From contig JAPXFQ010001678.1 of the NCBI GenBank assembly GCA_028564705.1, forward strand, positions 620,001 through 684,000: a stretch of DNA of 64,000 bases, in the 5' to 3' direction. The DNA comes from Apricaphanius iberus (lineage: Eukaryota > Chordata > Actinopteri > Cyprinodontiformes > Aphaniidae). This document shows positions 46,950 through 57,095 of the stretch, one piece after another. Each line of letters starts with the position of its first letter. Positions within the stretch are counted from its first letter, which is position 1. Both the position numbers and the translations under genes were made by a program. Under the pieces are notes generated by a model. It saw only the letters and a program-made list of their open reading frames with translations, did no database searches and was not told where the DNA came from.

Positions 46950-48750
46950 ATTCCGTAAAATGAATTGGCTTTTCGGAGGCCTAAACATATTCAAAAACTC
47001 ACCATATTTGGCGGCTGCGTCAGGCGTGCGTGAAATTTACGTATTTTAAAGGTTCGGAAAAAATCCCTAAAGAAATGGCTCAGTAGTGCCCTCTGGAAAA
47101 CTCCAACATACCCTCCGCTTTGACCTTAGTTCATCGTAGAGAAATGTCGTTTGGTAGACTTGAAGAGCATCCCAAGACCTACAAAAAAGCCTCAAAATGT
47201 CATGGTCGCTGATGAACAGGAAGCCGGCCATTTTGGTTTGAACATGCGATTTTTATACCATTTTGGCTGTTTACAGCCTCTACATTTGATCGAACTCCTC
47301 CCTGGAATTTTGACTGATCAGCTTGAAAATTTCTGAAGATGGCTTTCAGGCATGGGGGATCAAAAGTTATCAAAAAAATTCAGTTTTTTTATTTGGTGAA
47401 GGGGCGTGGCCAGGCCTCAAAGTTGGACTACTCGGCAAAAATATTCAAACACTTATAATTGCTCTTCAGAAAGTCACCGATGGGTCGGTGTTCATCAGGT
47501 CCGTGACGATCCTAGATGGTCAAATGTTGTCATCACGTAAGCCCCGCAGAACAGGAGGTGTAATTTTTTGCCGTGAAAGTTCCAGAATTTACACATTGGA
47601 GCAAATTCCCATATTGATGATACAAATCGGGTGCAAACCGATTGGGGTAGCTCTTTGTCAATTACTGAGGGTTTTCAAAAAAGGGTGTGGCTGTGGCAGC
47701 GTGGCGAAGTGAGGCGTCGCGCCATGGCCATACATTTGGCTCTTATTTCCAGAAAACTGATCCAATCCAAACCAGGATGGATATTGGTCCATCCCTGGAG
47801 AGTTTTGTATGCAAATATCTGGTGGGCGTGGCCTAATTACTCTACAGCGCCCCCTAAAACCCTTAAAAACACCAGCCCCAAGCCATACTTTATCTGAGCA
47901 CAATGTCCTTCAACACACATATGTAGTGCCTGAAGATCTACAAAAAAGATTCTTGGAGCCATGGTCCAAACCCAACAGGAAGTCAGCCATTTTGAATCAA
48001 ACACGCTATTTTGTACCATTTGTACACGTCGTACTTGATCAAACTCCTCCTACAGGTTTTGACCTAGAGACTTCTAAACCAGGGAAAAGAGACAGAAGGC
48101 ATTGGGGATCAAAAGTTATCAAAATAATTTTTCTACATCAAACCATGTGGGTGTGGCTAGGCCTCAAACTTAAGCTTCTTGCCATAAATATTGAAACAGT
48201 TACAACTTCTCTTTAGAAAGTCACAGTTGGTTGAAACCATCTCTAAAGGATGGTCATAACGTCCCTGACGATCCTATATCGTCAAACATTGACATCACTT
48301 AAGCCCCGCCCCCTAAGAACAGGAAGTGTACTGTTTTGCCGTGAAATTTCCAGAATTTACACAATTGAGCAAATTGGCATAACAACGCTGCACAGCGGCT
48401 CTACATCAGTTGGGGTAACTCTGTGTCCAGTACTGAAGGTTTTCATAAAAGGGTGTGGCTGTGGTGGCTTGCAAAGTGAGTCATCACGCCATGGCCATAC
48501 GTTTGGCTCTAATATCCAGACAAATTATCCAATCCTAACCAGATTTGACATGATGGATATTAGTCCATCTCTGGAGAGTTATGTAGCCTCATATCTGGTG
48601 GGCAAGCCATACTTTATCTGAGCACAATGTCATTCAACACACATATGTAGTGCCTAAGGATCTACAAAAAAAGTCTCTTAGAGCCGTAGTCCAAACCCAA
48701 CAGGAAGTCAGCCATTTTGAAACAAACACGCCATTTTTGACCAATTGTAC
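46950..48750. repeat. Second, truncated 770-bp array block
   Basis: Restarts with AAATGAATTGGCTTTTCGGA, the same block that follows the header at 32305. Landmarks: ACAGGAAGCCGGCCATTTTG at 47217, AACAGGAAGTCAGCCATTTT at 47978 and 48700, and the GTGTAATTTTTTGCCG type at 47550 and 48316. Unit spacings are 761, 722 and 766. It is cut on the right by the Sleeping Beauty-type Tc1. Confidence 0.8.
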
Positions 48751-48926
48751 ACGCTTCCTTGTGAATCATCATGGGATAATAAAAAAAAATCAGTAAAGAG
48801 ATCAGGAAGAGAATACGGGACTTGCACAAGTCTGCTTCATCCTTGGGTGCAATTTCCAGATGCCTGCAGGTGCCACGTTCATCTGCTCAACAATTATAGG
48901 CAAGTATAAGCACGATGGGAACATCC

Positions 48927-49049
48927 ATCCATCCATTTTCTGAACCGCTTAGTCCTCCAGGGGTCGCGGGGGGGCTGGTGCCTATCTCCAGTTGTCAACG
49001 GACGAGAGGCGGGGGAACACCCTGGACAGGTCGCAAGTCCATCACAGAC
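48927..49049. mobile_element. Short dispersed repeat inserted in the transposase
   Basis: A 123-bp insert starting ATCCATCCATTTTCTGAACC and containing CACCCTGGACAGGTCGC. It is flanked by GATGGGAACATCC (48914-48926) and GATGGGCACATCC (49050-49062), a 13-bp target duplication with one mismatch. Related pieces lie near 14190, 56170 and 58540 (inverted). The long duplication suggests SINE-like retroposition. Confidence 0.75.
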
Positions 49050-49727
49050 GATGGGCACATCCAACTATCATATCGCTCTGGAAGGAGACGGATTCTGGGT
49101 CCCAAAGATGAACGCATTTTTGTCCCATATGTCCAGAACAACCCAAGGACTAAAGCAAAAGACCTTGTAAAGGTGCTGGCTGAAGATGGTAAAAGTGTTT
49201 CATTATCCACAGTGAAACGAGTACTGTACAGAAGAGGGCTGAAAGGCTACTCTGCAAGAAAGAAGGCTTTACTCCAAACGAAACACAAAAAAGCCAGACT
49301 AAAGTTTGCTAATTCACACAAGGATAAACACCTTATTTTATGGAAACATGTCCTGTGGTCTGATGAGACTAAAGTTGAACTGTTTGGCCACAATGACCAT
49401 CGTTATGTTTGGAGGAAAAAGGGCGAAGCTTGCAGGCCTCAGACCACGATCCCAACTTTGAAAATGGGGGTGGTAGCATCATGTTGTGGGGTTGTTTTGC
49501 AGCAGGGGGGACTGGTGCACTTCACAAAATAGATGGTATTATGAAGAAGGAACACTATGTGGAAATATTGAAGCAATATCTGAAGACCTCTGCCAGGAAG
49601 TTGAAGCTTGGGCGCAAATGGGTCTTTCAAATGGATAATGATCCAAAGCATACTGCCAAACTGGTTACTAAGTGGCTTAAGGATAACAAAGTCAATGTTT
49701 TGGAGAGGCCATCACACAGCGCAGATC

Positions 49728-50300
49728 TACACTCAACAAAAATATAAACGCAACACCTTTGTTTCTGCTCCCATTTTTCATAAGATGGACATAAAGATCT
49801 AAAATTAATTCCAGATACACAATATTACAATTTCTCTCAAACATTGTTCACAAATCAGTCTAAATGTGTGATAGTGAGCACTTCTGCTTTGTTGAGATAA
49901 TCCATCCCACCTCACAGGTGTGCCACATCAAGATGCTGATCTGAAATCATGATTAGTGCACAGGTGTACCTTATACTGCCCACAATAAAAGGCCACCCTG
50001 GAATGTGCAGTTTTGTCTCACAGCAAAATGCCACAGATGCCACAAGCATTGAGGGAGCGTGCATTGAATGTTCATTTCTCCACCATAAGCCGTCTCCAAA
50101 GGTGTTTCAGAGAATATGGCAGTACATCCAACTGGCCTCGCAACCGCAGACCACGTGTAACCACACCAACCCAGGACCTCCACATCCAGCAGGTTCACCT
50201 CCAAGATCATCTGAGACCAGCCACTCAGACAGCTGCTGAAACAATTGGTTTGCATAACCAAACAATTTCTGCACAAACTGTCAGAAACCGTCTCAGGGAA
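49728..50300 (+). mobile_element. Second Tc1 element, 5' part only
   Basis: The left end TACACTCAACAAAAATATAA (from the TA at 49728) is the terminus of a different fish Tc1 family. The N-terminal transposase region follows. The right end is missing; sequence switches directly to the host Tc1 at about 50300. This fits an insertion at TA followed by an internal deletion. Confidence 0.88.
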
Positions 50301-50486
50301 AATTTATGGGAAGAACTGAAAAGAAGTGTACGAGATAGGCGACCTACAAACTTGCCTCAGTTATACCAGTTCTGTCAGGAGCAATCGGCCAAAATCCCCA
50401 CAAATTATTGTGAGAAGCTTGTGGAAGGATATCCAAAACGTTTGACCCACGTCATACAGTTTAAAGGCAATAATACCAAATACTAA
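50013..50486 (+). CDS. Chimeric Tc1-Tc1 open reading frame, 157 residues
   Basis: ATG 50013 reads without a stop to 50486. Residues 1 to about 96 come from the inserted Tc1 (FSTISRLQRCFREYGSTS, NRRPRVTTPTQD, QTVRNRLRE), its DNA-binding domain. Residues from about 97 (NLWEELKRSVRDRRPTNL, to KGNNTKY) are the C-terminal tail of the Sleeping Beauty-type host. The catalytic Asp residues and Glu are all missing, so it cannot be a transposase. If expressed it would be a DNA-binding protein. It may equally be a chance in-frame join; no promoter evidence is seen. Confidence 0.6.
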   Translation: MSHSKMPQMPQALRERALNVHFSTISRLQRCFREYGSTSNWPRNRRPRVTTPTQDLHIQQVHLQDHLRPATQTAAETIGLHNQTISAQTVRNRLRENLWEELKRSVRDRRPTNLPQLYQFCQEQSAKIPTNYCEKLVEGYPKRLTHVIQFKGNNTKY

Positions 50487-50662
50487 TGAATTGTTTGTAA
50501 ACTTCTGACTTTGAAAAAAGTGATTTAAAAAATGTCTGGAAAAAAATCCTCCTATTTATTTTGAAATTTAGTAAATAGAAATAATTGTATTAATTTTAAT
50601 TGACCTAGAATAGGAAAAGTTTATTCCGATTTCATGTTGGACAGTGAGAAAAAAAAGGATAC

Positions 50663-51002
50663 TGTCATGTTTTGGTTGAGAGAGGACCCAAATGCAGAGC
50701 AGCGTTTAGGGCCTTTGCGAACCATTTATTCAATAAACCGAAAATCCACAGACTGATGAGACAGGACATAGTTTGGACGTGAGCGACAACGAACTGACGA
50801 GGACAGATAGACATAAGAGGGTATATATACTGTGGGAAGGGGTACTTAACCAAAATAGAGAACACCTTGGAGAGGGGAGGAGAACACTGGGAAGACTTCA
50901 CAGAACACACCTGATAACAATAAGACAAACAAGGACACAGGAGCTGGCCTTGGAAGGGAAGAAAATGATGACACAGACAAGACAGATGGACGGATCATGA
51001 CA
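50663..51002 (-). repeat. Gypsy-type LTR (3' LTR)
   Basis: On the minus strand it begins TGTCATGATCCGTCC and ends AACCAAAACATGACA, the TG...CA form of LTRs. It has a TATA-like CAGTATATATACCC near 50825 and an AATAAA signal near 50728. A polypurine tract lies directly upstream (51003-51023), so this is the 3' LTR of an element pointing left. It interrupts the right end of the Sleeping Beauty-type Tc1. Confidence 0.8.
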
Positions 51003-51023
51003 GTACCCCCCCCCCCCCCCCCA
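51003..51023 (-). other. Polypurine tract of the LTR element
   Basis: A run of about 18 G on the minus strand, adjacent to the LTR, the priming site for plus-strand DNA synthesis. Confidence 0.75.
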
Positions 51024-51600
51024 AGGTGGCACCTCCTGGTCCACCAAGCAGGAACCTCAAGCCAGGGCGGGAGGAGGGTGTCCAGGTCGGAGGGACAAAA
51101 GTGGACAGTAGACTAATGACGTGGCGGCCGGTGGCGTGGGTGCAAGACTCGAGGAGGCCGGCGACGAGGGACCAGCAGACTTGGGACCAGAGGACGAGAA
51201 GGCCGGCGGCGTGGAACCTTGAGCCTTGGAGGCCGGCAGCGTGGAACCTTGAGCCTTGGAGGCCGGCGGTATTGAGTATTGCGGAGCTGAGCCTCATGGT
51301 GTGGAGTATGGCGGTGCTGAACCTCGCGGTGTGGAGTATGGCAGAGCTGAACCTCGCGGTGTGGAGTATGGCGGAGCTGAACTTCGCGGTGTGGAGTATA
51401 GCAGAGTGTGACCTTGTGGCGCTGAGTGTGAAGGAGCAGGGTGGACTGATGCCGAGCTTTATGGCTTGGAGTATGGTTGCAGTGTTGGAGGAACTGAGGT
51501 CGGCGCAGAGGCCGGCTGACGTGGAGCTGGAGCTGATGTCGACTGACATGAAGTTGCACCTTGTGCTGAGGTAAGCAGAAGCGAAGTGGGAGCAAAGGCC
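51024..51600 (-). pseudogene. Gypsy internal 3' region with repeats
   Basis: GC-rich and open for about 180 codons on both strands because of its repeated units, which makes the frames unreliable. No protease, RT or integrase motif is present. The 5' LTR and coding body are missing, so this is the tail end of a deleted element. Confidence 0.5.
51230..51420. repeat. Minisatellite, about 30-bp units
   Basis: Repeats of GTGTGGAGTATGGCGGAGCT plus GAACCTCGCG, preceded by a CCTTGGAGGCCGGCGGC repeat. Confidence 0.9.
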
Positions 51601-51626
51601 GGCAGGCCTTTAACTTGGGCCTTGAA

Positions 51627-52095
51627 GGCCTACACAGTACTACATAGTTAAATACAGTACTACACAGTACTACTTGGTACAGTACAGTACTACACACTAC
51701 TACTACATGGTCAAATACAGTACTACACAGTACTACGTGGTACTATACAGTACTACACAGTACTACATGGTGAAATAAAGGACTACACTGTACTACATGG
51801 TCAAATACAGTACTACACAGTACTACATGGTCAAATACAGTACTACACAGTACTACACGGTCAAATACAGTACTACATGGTCAAATACAATACTACAGGG
51901 TACTACATGGTCCAATACAGTACTACATGGGGAAATACAGTACTACAAGGTACTACATGGTCCAATACAGTACCACACAGTACTACATGGTCAAATATAG
52001 TAATACACAGTACTACATGGCAAAATACGGTACTACACAGTACTAATTGGTGAAATACAGTACTACATACCCAAACAGTACTACAGTACAGTAAT
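51627..52095. repeat. Minisatellite TACTACACAG / TACTACATGGTCAAATACAG
   Basis: About 470 bp of alternating 10- and 20-bp units, around fifteen composite copies, diverged. The frames it opens are artefacts of the repeat. Confidence 0.95.
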
Positions 52096-52722
52096 GTTGC
52101 TGAACATGTCAACAGAAGTTCTTATTGAGGTTCAGAATCATTACGCACATCGTGGCAGGCCCTCTTTAAATTTCCTCAAATTTTCTAGTTATATATAAAA
52201 TAGCTTAATTTAATTGTGTCCCTTAATATTATTCAACAGCATACAAATTTCCCCCTTATTAAAAATATTTGTTCAGCTAAACTTTCTTAGCACCCAGGAA
52301 GTCAGCACTCAAGTCTTTTCTTGCTCATACAGTAAAGAGAGATAATTATTAGCATACTTTCTGACCTATATTTTATTGCGTTTGTCATCAAACTGACGTT
52401 AAGCTCAACCTTTCACCCCTTTTACATGCAAAAAATATATTTATCATTGTTTTTGAAAAAAAAATATTGTCTTGGAAAAAGTAATTGGAAAAAGTAAATT
52501 TCTTTTTTCTCATGCTATGTGCTATTAATATTCCTTCATCAGAAAAAAATCACGTTGGTGGATGTCGGAGACCCCAAAGTGACCTGAATTCAGAGAATGA
52601 CCCACCCCTTCTTTTTTCCTGGAAATACAACTTTTTCTAGCTATTGTTGTTTTTCTGTTTGAATTATGTCGTACTCAAGTCAGCAACTGAAGCTTTTCTT
52701 TCATTGTCGTTTAAATCTGTAG
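52096..52722. other. klc1 upstream intron, last 600 bp
   Basis: AT-rich, without repeats that I can name. Ends in a pyrimidine-rich tract and TCTGTAG, the acceptor before the klc1 start exon. Confidence 0.5.
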
Positions 52723-52723
52723 G

Positions 52724-52990
52724 ATGCGTGAGGACATGTCCACTATGGTTTGTGTGAAGGAGGAGGAGGATCACGGGGAGAAACTTTCCCAGGATGAGAT
52801 AATCTCCCGGACCAAGCAGGTGATGCAGGGACTGGAAGCTCTGAAGCAAGAACATCATTCCATCCTAGAAGGCTTGCTGGGTACACTCCGTTGCCTGAAG
52901 CAGGACGAAGGAGGAGTCTTGGTGGAGGAGAAGTCACACATAATCCAGAAGTCCTTGGAGATGCTTGAACTTGGTCTGAGTGAAGCTCAG
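52724..52990 (+). CDS. klc1: Kinesin light chain, first coding exon
   Basis: 89 codons from the ATG at 52724 (MREDMSTMVCVKEEEDH) to SLEMLELGLSEAQ, followed by a GTATGG donor at 52991. The acceptor AG (52721-52722) abuts the start, so transcription begins in an upstream untranslated exon outside what I can identify. Kinesin light chains bind the kinesin-1 heavy chain through an N-terminal coiled coil and cargo through TPR repeats in the cytoplasm. KLSQDEIISRTKQVMQGLEA and LVEEKSHIIQKSLEMLELGL match this conserved head. The MSTMV start and the wording fit KLC1 better than KLC2 or KLC4. Fish often have two klc1 copies; which one this is cannot be told. Confidence 0.92.
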
Positions 52991-54198
52991 GTATGGTTCT
53001 TCAAAGCTTTAGCCATTAGTGATTAAATACACTAGCCTTTATGAAAAAAATCGTTTTTTTTAGTTATTTTCAAAACTGTCATAATTGTGAGAGTTTGGAT
53101 AGGTAAAAAGTTATTTAATTATTCTACATATTTTAATACATGCATGCCATTTAATTATTCTACAAATTTTAATACATGCATGCCATATTTTTAATCATCC
53201 ATGTTCTCTATGATTCCCATAAATGATGTGACAGATATAAATTTTTGGCAAAACGTGGAGTCTCCCAGAAGTGAATAGGGCAATGCATTGGGACTCTGTA
53301 AAAATTCAGAGCAGAAAAGCTGGATTCTGATCTATATTCATAGTCATGTGTCATAGAAATTTTAGCCTTGTGCTAATATAACTTCAGAACTTGACCTTCA
53401 GATAATGATTCAACAGTTTTTTGATACCTGTTACTGTTACTTATTAATAATTATTTGAGCGTAACAAATCTGCTCTTCACTGAATAAGGTCATATTCAGA
53501 AATTGTGAAATCAATCTCATTTTCACAAAATCATTGCTCCTACAAAACTTTAGGTAAATACATGAAAGAACCCACGGTTTATCATTAAAGTCTTAGCATT
53601 TGCATTTGAACTAATTTTAGCTGTCATTTCAAATTTAGCTATTTTTTTTAATAAACTGAAAGGACTGAATTATTATTTACCAACATGCATGTGTTTGGCA
53701 ATATTCTACCACCACCATTCTTGCTAACACTATCATTTTAGCAAACTGTAACTAATATTGATGTTATAGGTTATTGTTAATTTGCTGAATGAATTAACAA
53801 ATTTTAACAAATATATTGTTTCCTGAAATGTAACCACTAGTTCTTTTAGCTAACATTTGCAATTCAGCTTATTTTAGGTAACGTTGAAATTTTAGTACAT
53901 TTTTACAATTTTGCTATGTGGTAGAGTTGACAAGAGTTTTTTTTTCCTGCTGATTCTGCTTCTGTTCAGCAAGTCATCTACAGTTGACTTTAAATATTTA
54001 AGCTATTTTCTGCAAATAAATTAAGCTTACAGCATTCTCACTGCATTTTCGCAGGAAATACTACTTTTTTAGTATTAAAATTTACCAATAACAGATTTTA
54101 GTGGGTTGGGACATGTTGGACTACAGCTAGCACTGGAGTATCTAGTTACACTCACATACACATATACACATATATTTTCTGCACACACATGATATAGA

Positions 54199-54200
<2 letters not shown>

Positions 54201-54237
<37 letters not shown>
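54201..54237. repeat. (TA)n microsatellite
   Basis: About 18 TA units. Confidence 0.95.
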
Positions 54238-54241
<4 letters not shown>

Positions 54242-54502
54242 CCACTGAAGTCCAATAAATAGCTTGAAATGATACATAGGTAAGTGTTGAACTGCCAGAA
54301 GTTAACAAAAAGTAAGTTTACCCAAAACCGAAAAGTAATGTAGATTATAGAAATATATACTAAAAGGCTTTTTTCAGGCAATACAAAATGGGTTAACAAT
54401 TTAAAGCTGTACTGCAGTAATAGGGGGTGATCAAGCCTTGAAAGCAGATGCTACTATTCCCTACAGGTGTTTTTTACTTTGCTGAATTACTTACAACCCC
54501 CT

Positions 54503-54805
54503 CTATACTCTGGAGTGATGAGACCAAGATCACTGTTTTTGGAACTAATAGTTTAAAAACTGTATGGTGTCATAAAGTTGAGGATATCAAAGAAAAATGC
54601 ATGCCGGCTACAGTAAAAACCAAGCAGTGTCCTTGTGTGGGGCTGCATGACTACTGCTGCTGTTGGGGAGCTGCATTTTATTGATGGTATCATGAACTCA
54701 ATAATTTACTGCTCTATACCGAAGGAGAAGATGCTGCTACTACTCCGTGCACTTGTTGTCGTGCATTTTTCCAACACGACAATGATCCAAAAACACACAT
54801 CTAAG
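54503..54805 (+). pseudogene. Tc1 transposase fragment, + strand
   Basis: WSDETKITVFGTNSLKTVW, KCMPATVK, then frameshifts to WGCMTTAAVGELHFIDGIMN and FQHDNDPK. Holds the first and second catalytic Asp regions; both ends of the protein are missing. It abuts an oppositely oriented Tc1 at 54806. Confidence 0.85.
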
Positions 54806-55631
54806 ATCTGGACTTTGACTGGGCCATTCTAACAAATGGATATGTTTTGTTTTATACCATTGCATTGTTGCCCTGGCTTTATGTTTAAGGTCATTGCTCT
54901 GCTGGAAGGTGAACCTCTGCCCCAGTCTCAAGTCTTTTGCAGACTCCAAGAGATTTTCTTCTAAGATTGCCCTGTATATGGCTCCATCCATCTTCCCATC
55001 AACTCTGACCAGCTTCCATGTCCCTGCTGAGTGCTGAGAAGCACCCCCAGAGCATGATGCTGCCACCACTATATTTGACAGTGGGGATGGTGTGTGTTCA
55101 GAGTGATGTGCAGTGTTAGTTTTGCCCAAAAGTTCCATTTTGGTCTCATCTGACCAGAGCACCTTCTTGCACAGGTTTGCTGTGTCCTCCACGTAGCTTG
55201 TGGCAAGCTGCAAATGGGACTTCTTATGGTTTTATTTTAACTATGGCTTTCTTCTTGCCACTCTTCCATAAAGGCCAACTTTGTGCAGTGCACTACTAAA
55301 GTTGTCCTATGGACAGATTCCCCCACCTGAGCTGTAGATCTCTGCAGCTCATCCAGAGTCACCATGGGCCTCTTGGCTACATTTCTGATCACCGCACTCC
55401 TTGTTCAGCCTGTGAGTTTAGGTTGACGGCCTTGTCTTGTCAGATTTACAGTTGTGCCATACTCCTTCTTTTCTGAATGATCGCTTGAACAGTGCTCCGT
55501 GGGATGTTCAAGGCTTGGGAAATCTTTTTGTAGCCTAAGCCTTTTTTACATTTCTCAATAACTTTATCTCTGACCTGCCTGGTGTGTTCTTTGGACTTAA
55601 TGGTGTTGTTTCTCCCAACATTCTTAGACAA
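54806..55631 (-). pseudogene. Tc1 transposase, - strand, catalytic Asp lost
   Basis: From 55631: MSKNVGRNNTIKSKEHTRQV and a helix-turn-helix (LGYKKISQALNIPRSTVQAI), then a stop. From about 55213: LCKKVLWSDETKMELLGKTN, WKLVRVDGKMDGAIYRAILE, then FTFQQSNDLKHKARA, where the second catalytic Asp (QQDNDPKHT) is Ser. It stops at [11 protein letters not shown] by truncation, so the Glu is gone as well. Clearly dead. Confidence 0.92.
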
Positions 55632-55930
55632 CGTCTGAGGTTTTCACAGGGCATGTGTATTTTTACCGACATTAGAATACACACAGGTGCACTCTATTTA
55701 GTCATTAGCACTCATCAGGCAATGTCTATGTGCAACTGAGTGCACTCAGACCAAAGGGGGCTGAATAATTATGCACACCCCACTTTTCAATTATTTATTT
55801 GTAAAAAATGTTTGGAATAATACATTATTCCAATCATACATGTATGATTTTCGTTCCACTTCTCATGTGTATGCCACTTTGTATTGGTCTTTCACGTGAA
55901 ATCCAATAAAACTGATTCATGTATCAGGGG
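54806..55930 (-). mobile_element. Tc1-like transposon remnant, - strand
   Basis: The right flank has the GGGGCTGAATAATTATGCAC family sequence at 55757 and a decayed terminal part to about 55930. The C-terminal side is cut at 54806 within the SPDL motif. The left TIR is missing. Confidence 0.85.
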
Positions 55931-56099
55931 TCGCTTTGACCGGGTGTTTTCTGTATTTGACCTTTTTTTTTAGAACGGTGATGGAAAATTCTTAAGGCTT
56001 TAATTTTTACAAATTATTATTCACACTCCGCTATTAGCAGTGCACAGACTTTTTGTTTTTCAACTCGTCACAGAGTGTGGGTAAATAAATTCTATCCAT

Positions 56100-56215
56100 T
56101 TTTTATTCCGTTTCTCCTTAAAGTGTTGTGGGGGGTCGGGTGCATATCTCCAGCGGTTATCGGGAGAGCGGCAGGGTCCACCCTGGACAGGTCGCCAGTC
56201 CATCCATTCCAGTGC
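56100..56215 (+). repeat. Short dispersed repeat, copy
   Basis: Contains GGTGCATATCTCCAGCGGTT and CACCCTGGACAGGTCGCCAG, as in the insert at 48927-49049. Confidence 0.75.
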
Positions 56216-56519
56216 ACCCGGTTAGACATGCTCCATAGAGCCAGATGTGTGCTTTAACTGCAGGGTATCCTCTGCTAGTTGATGGGTCAGGAAAAGACTT
56301 GTTCTGAGAGTCTTTGACTTCAGGTTGCCTTAATAGGAGAAATGTTTCCTCATATTAAAACGTTTAGTCAGAAGTTATTAAAGTAATTGCAGTCTCCAGT
56401 ATGGGAGCAAAGCATGGATTTTGCCTTCAGATCAACTGCTAAATCCCCATGAGGGGTAATCTATTCTCTCCTTGGCAGAAACCCAAAACCTCAGGACAAT
56501 AACTTATCCAACAATCTGA

Positions 56520-56726
56520 CTATTTGATTAGTAGATTAGAGCATTTGGATTCCATTGAGTGCAGGAACCGCATCAAGTATTCTAATAATAAGCACAAGTC
56601 TTTCATTTTTATGCATAGTTCTCAGGTCAGGTTGTTTTGATTTAATACTACTTTATAGATGCTATTACATATGTATTAACTCGTCAGACGATTGTTGGAC
56701 ACAGGCATCCTGTCATTCCCCTGTCA

Positions 56727-56776
<50 letters not shown>

Positions 56777-56990
56777 TGACAGGGGGGCATACCTGTGTGT
56801 CCAGCAGTTGTCTGACGAGTTAATAGGCTTAACTATTCAATGGTATCTATTTATTTTTTTATTCCTTTTAAGTATTTTTAAATCAAAACAACCTGAGCAG
56901 ACAATTACACATTAAAATGAAATTAAACGCTTGCACTTATTATAGGAACGCCTGATGTGGTTCCTGCACGCTATGGAACTCAAATTTTTT
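56520..56990. mobile_element. Foldback element with about 200-bp arms around (AT)n
   Basis: The left arm (to 56733) and right arm (from 56770) are inverted copies. Paired segments include TTAACTCGTCAGAC, CAGGTTGTTTTGATTTAA, AATAATAAGC/GTGCAAG and GTGCAGGAACC. The centre is a 48-bp AT run bordered by CCCTGTCACCATAT and its complement. The arms differ by small indels. No coding sequence; a MITE-like hairpin. Confidence 0.88.
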
Positions 56991-57095
56991 TTGGTATTCT
57001 AATCGGCAGAGTGTTGCAGAAGTTATGGCCATGAGGTTTTGAATTTTTACCCCTCATGGAGGTTTAGCTATCCGCACTACGCTCAGGCCCTGGAG

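Larger units (their letters stand above)
48771..50486 (+). pseudogene. Sleeping Beauty-type Tc1 transposase, multiply interrupted
   Basis: ATG 48771 is followed at once by TAA TAA, so the start is dead. Later text closely follows the salmonid/Sleeping Beauty transposase: [56 protein letters not shown], a frameshift near 49465, [32 protein letters not shown], then RPSHSADL where a second Tc1 begins (49728). The C-terminus resumes at 50301 with NLWEELKRSVRDRRPTNL and ends KGNNTKY. Residues around the catalytic Glu are lost. The left TIR is absent and the right one is cut by an LTR at 50663. Confidence 0.93.

Noticed and set aside
32183..48750. CRISPR-like or bacterial satellite array
   Set aside because: Units are about 770 bp and diverged, with no short repeat-spacer pattern, in clearly vertebrate DNA.
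50995..51574. Protein genes in the overlapping 180-codon frames on both strands
   Set aside because: They arise from tandem repeats in GC-rich LTR-element DNA; the repeated peptides carry no domain.
51797..52112. Short repetitive protein frames
   Set aside because: Artefact of the TACTACACAG minisatellite.
54142..54399. Minus-strand frame with an Ile-Tyr repeat
   Set aside because: The repeat is the TA microsatellite at 54201-54237 read as codons.
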